A stretch of 5,496 nt of DNA from assembly GCA_016867195.1 (NCBI GenBank), contig VGKE01000033.1, positions 1-5,496 of the forward strand, given 5' to 3'. The notes beneath the pieces were generated by a model. It saw only the letters and a program-made list of their open reading frames with translations, searched no databases and was not told the DNA's origin. Both the position numbers and the translations under genes were made by a program. Shown here in pieces: positions 5,454 through 5,496 of the stretch (positions are counted from its first letter, which is position 1; each line of letters opens with the position of its first letter). This DNA is from Candidatus Nealsoniibacteriota bacterium (GTDB lineage: Bacteria > Patescibacteriota > Minisyncoccia > Minisyncoccales > GWA2-38-27).

Positions 5454-5496
5454 ATGTTAGAATCAAAACTAAAGAGGAAAAATTTTATCAGAAGCA
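5454..5496 (+). CDS. Possible start of a further gene (partial)
   Basis: An ATG at 5454 opens a frame that stays open for the remaining 14 codons and begins MLESKLKRKNF, a basic start. It lies 42 bases after the gyrA stop on the same strand. No Shine-Dalgarno site precedes it, but none of the other genes here has one either. The piece is too short to recognise a family, and a chance open frame of this length is common. Confidence 0.25.
   Translation, partial: MLESKLKRKNFIRS

Noticed and set aside
5473..5478. AGAGGA as a ribosome-binding site
   Set aside because: No ATG, GTG or TTG follows at a usable distance before the window ends.

Overview
The window carries one essential housekeeping gene, gyrA, interrupted in frame by a 522-residue intein. 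Upstream lie a small membrane-protein gene overlapping gyrA by 11 bases and a metallo-beta-lactamase-fold hydrolase gene. Intergenic spaces are filled with short repeats. The AT-rich composition, compact layout, lack of recognisable Shine-Dalgarno sequences at the starts, TAA stops and the style of the dispersed repeats all suggest an uncultivated Candidate Phyla Radiation (Patescibacteria, Parcubacteria-like) bacterium. That placement is inference: no rRNA or other phylogenetic marker apart from gyrA is present.

Layout. Bases 1-219 hold an 83-base imperfect palindromic dispersed repeat (11-93) and a good promoter (183-211) ending 8 bases before the first start codon, which implies a leaderless mRNA. 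Bases 220-879 encode a UlaG-like MBL-fold hydrolase with all metal ligands. Bases 880-1057 are a repeat-rich spacer: TTTTCAATTATCAA-type units on the left, ATTGAAAATT units on the right, and a 12-bp inverted repeat with a fragment of the upstream palindrome between them. Bases 1058-1327 encode an 89-residue single-pass membrane protein with four tandem proline pentapeptides. Bases 1317-5411 encode the GyrA precursor of 1364 residues (842 after splicing). Bases 5412-5453 contain four TACGAA repeats, and a reading frame may open at 5454 and run off the window.

The most notable content is inside gyrA. The intein (1668-3233) sits between the residues equivalent to E. coli Gly110 and Ser111, 12 residues before the position of the mycobacterial GyrA intein. 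It carries an HNH endonuclease instead of the common LAGLIDADG type. The HNH is followed by about 12 degenerate tandem repeats of a W-x-D-P-E-Y motif spaced mostly 17 or 21 residues apart, probably an extended DNA-binding array. A second insertion, unrelated to the intein, lies in the C-terminal DNA-wrapping domain: two adjacent perfect hairpins (5037-5057 and 5061-5089) translated in frame as roughly 20 extra residues, resembling the protein-coding palindromic elements known from Rickettsia.

How the parts work together: the small membrane protein and GyrA are probably co-transcribed and translationally coupled. Active gyrase requires the intein to excise itself, and all splicing residues needed for that are present. 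The MBL hydrolase seems to be its own transcription unit.
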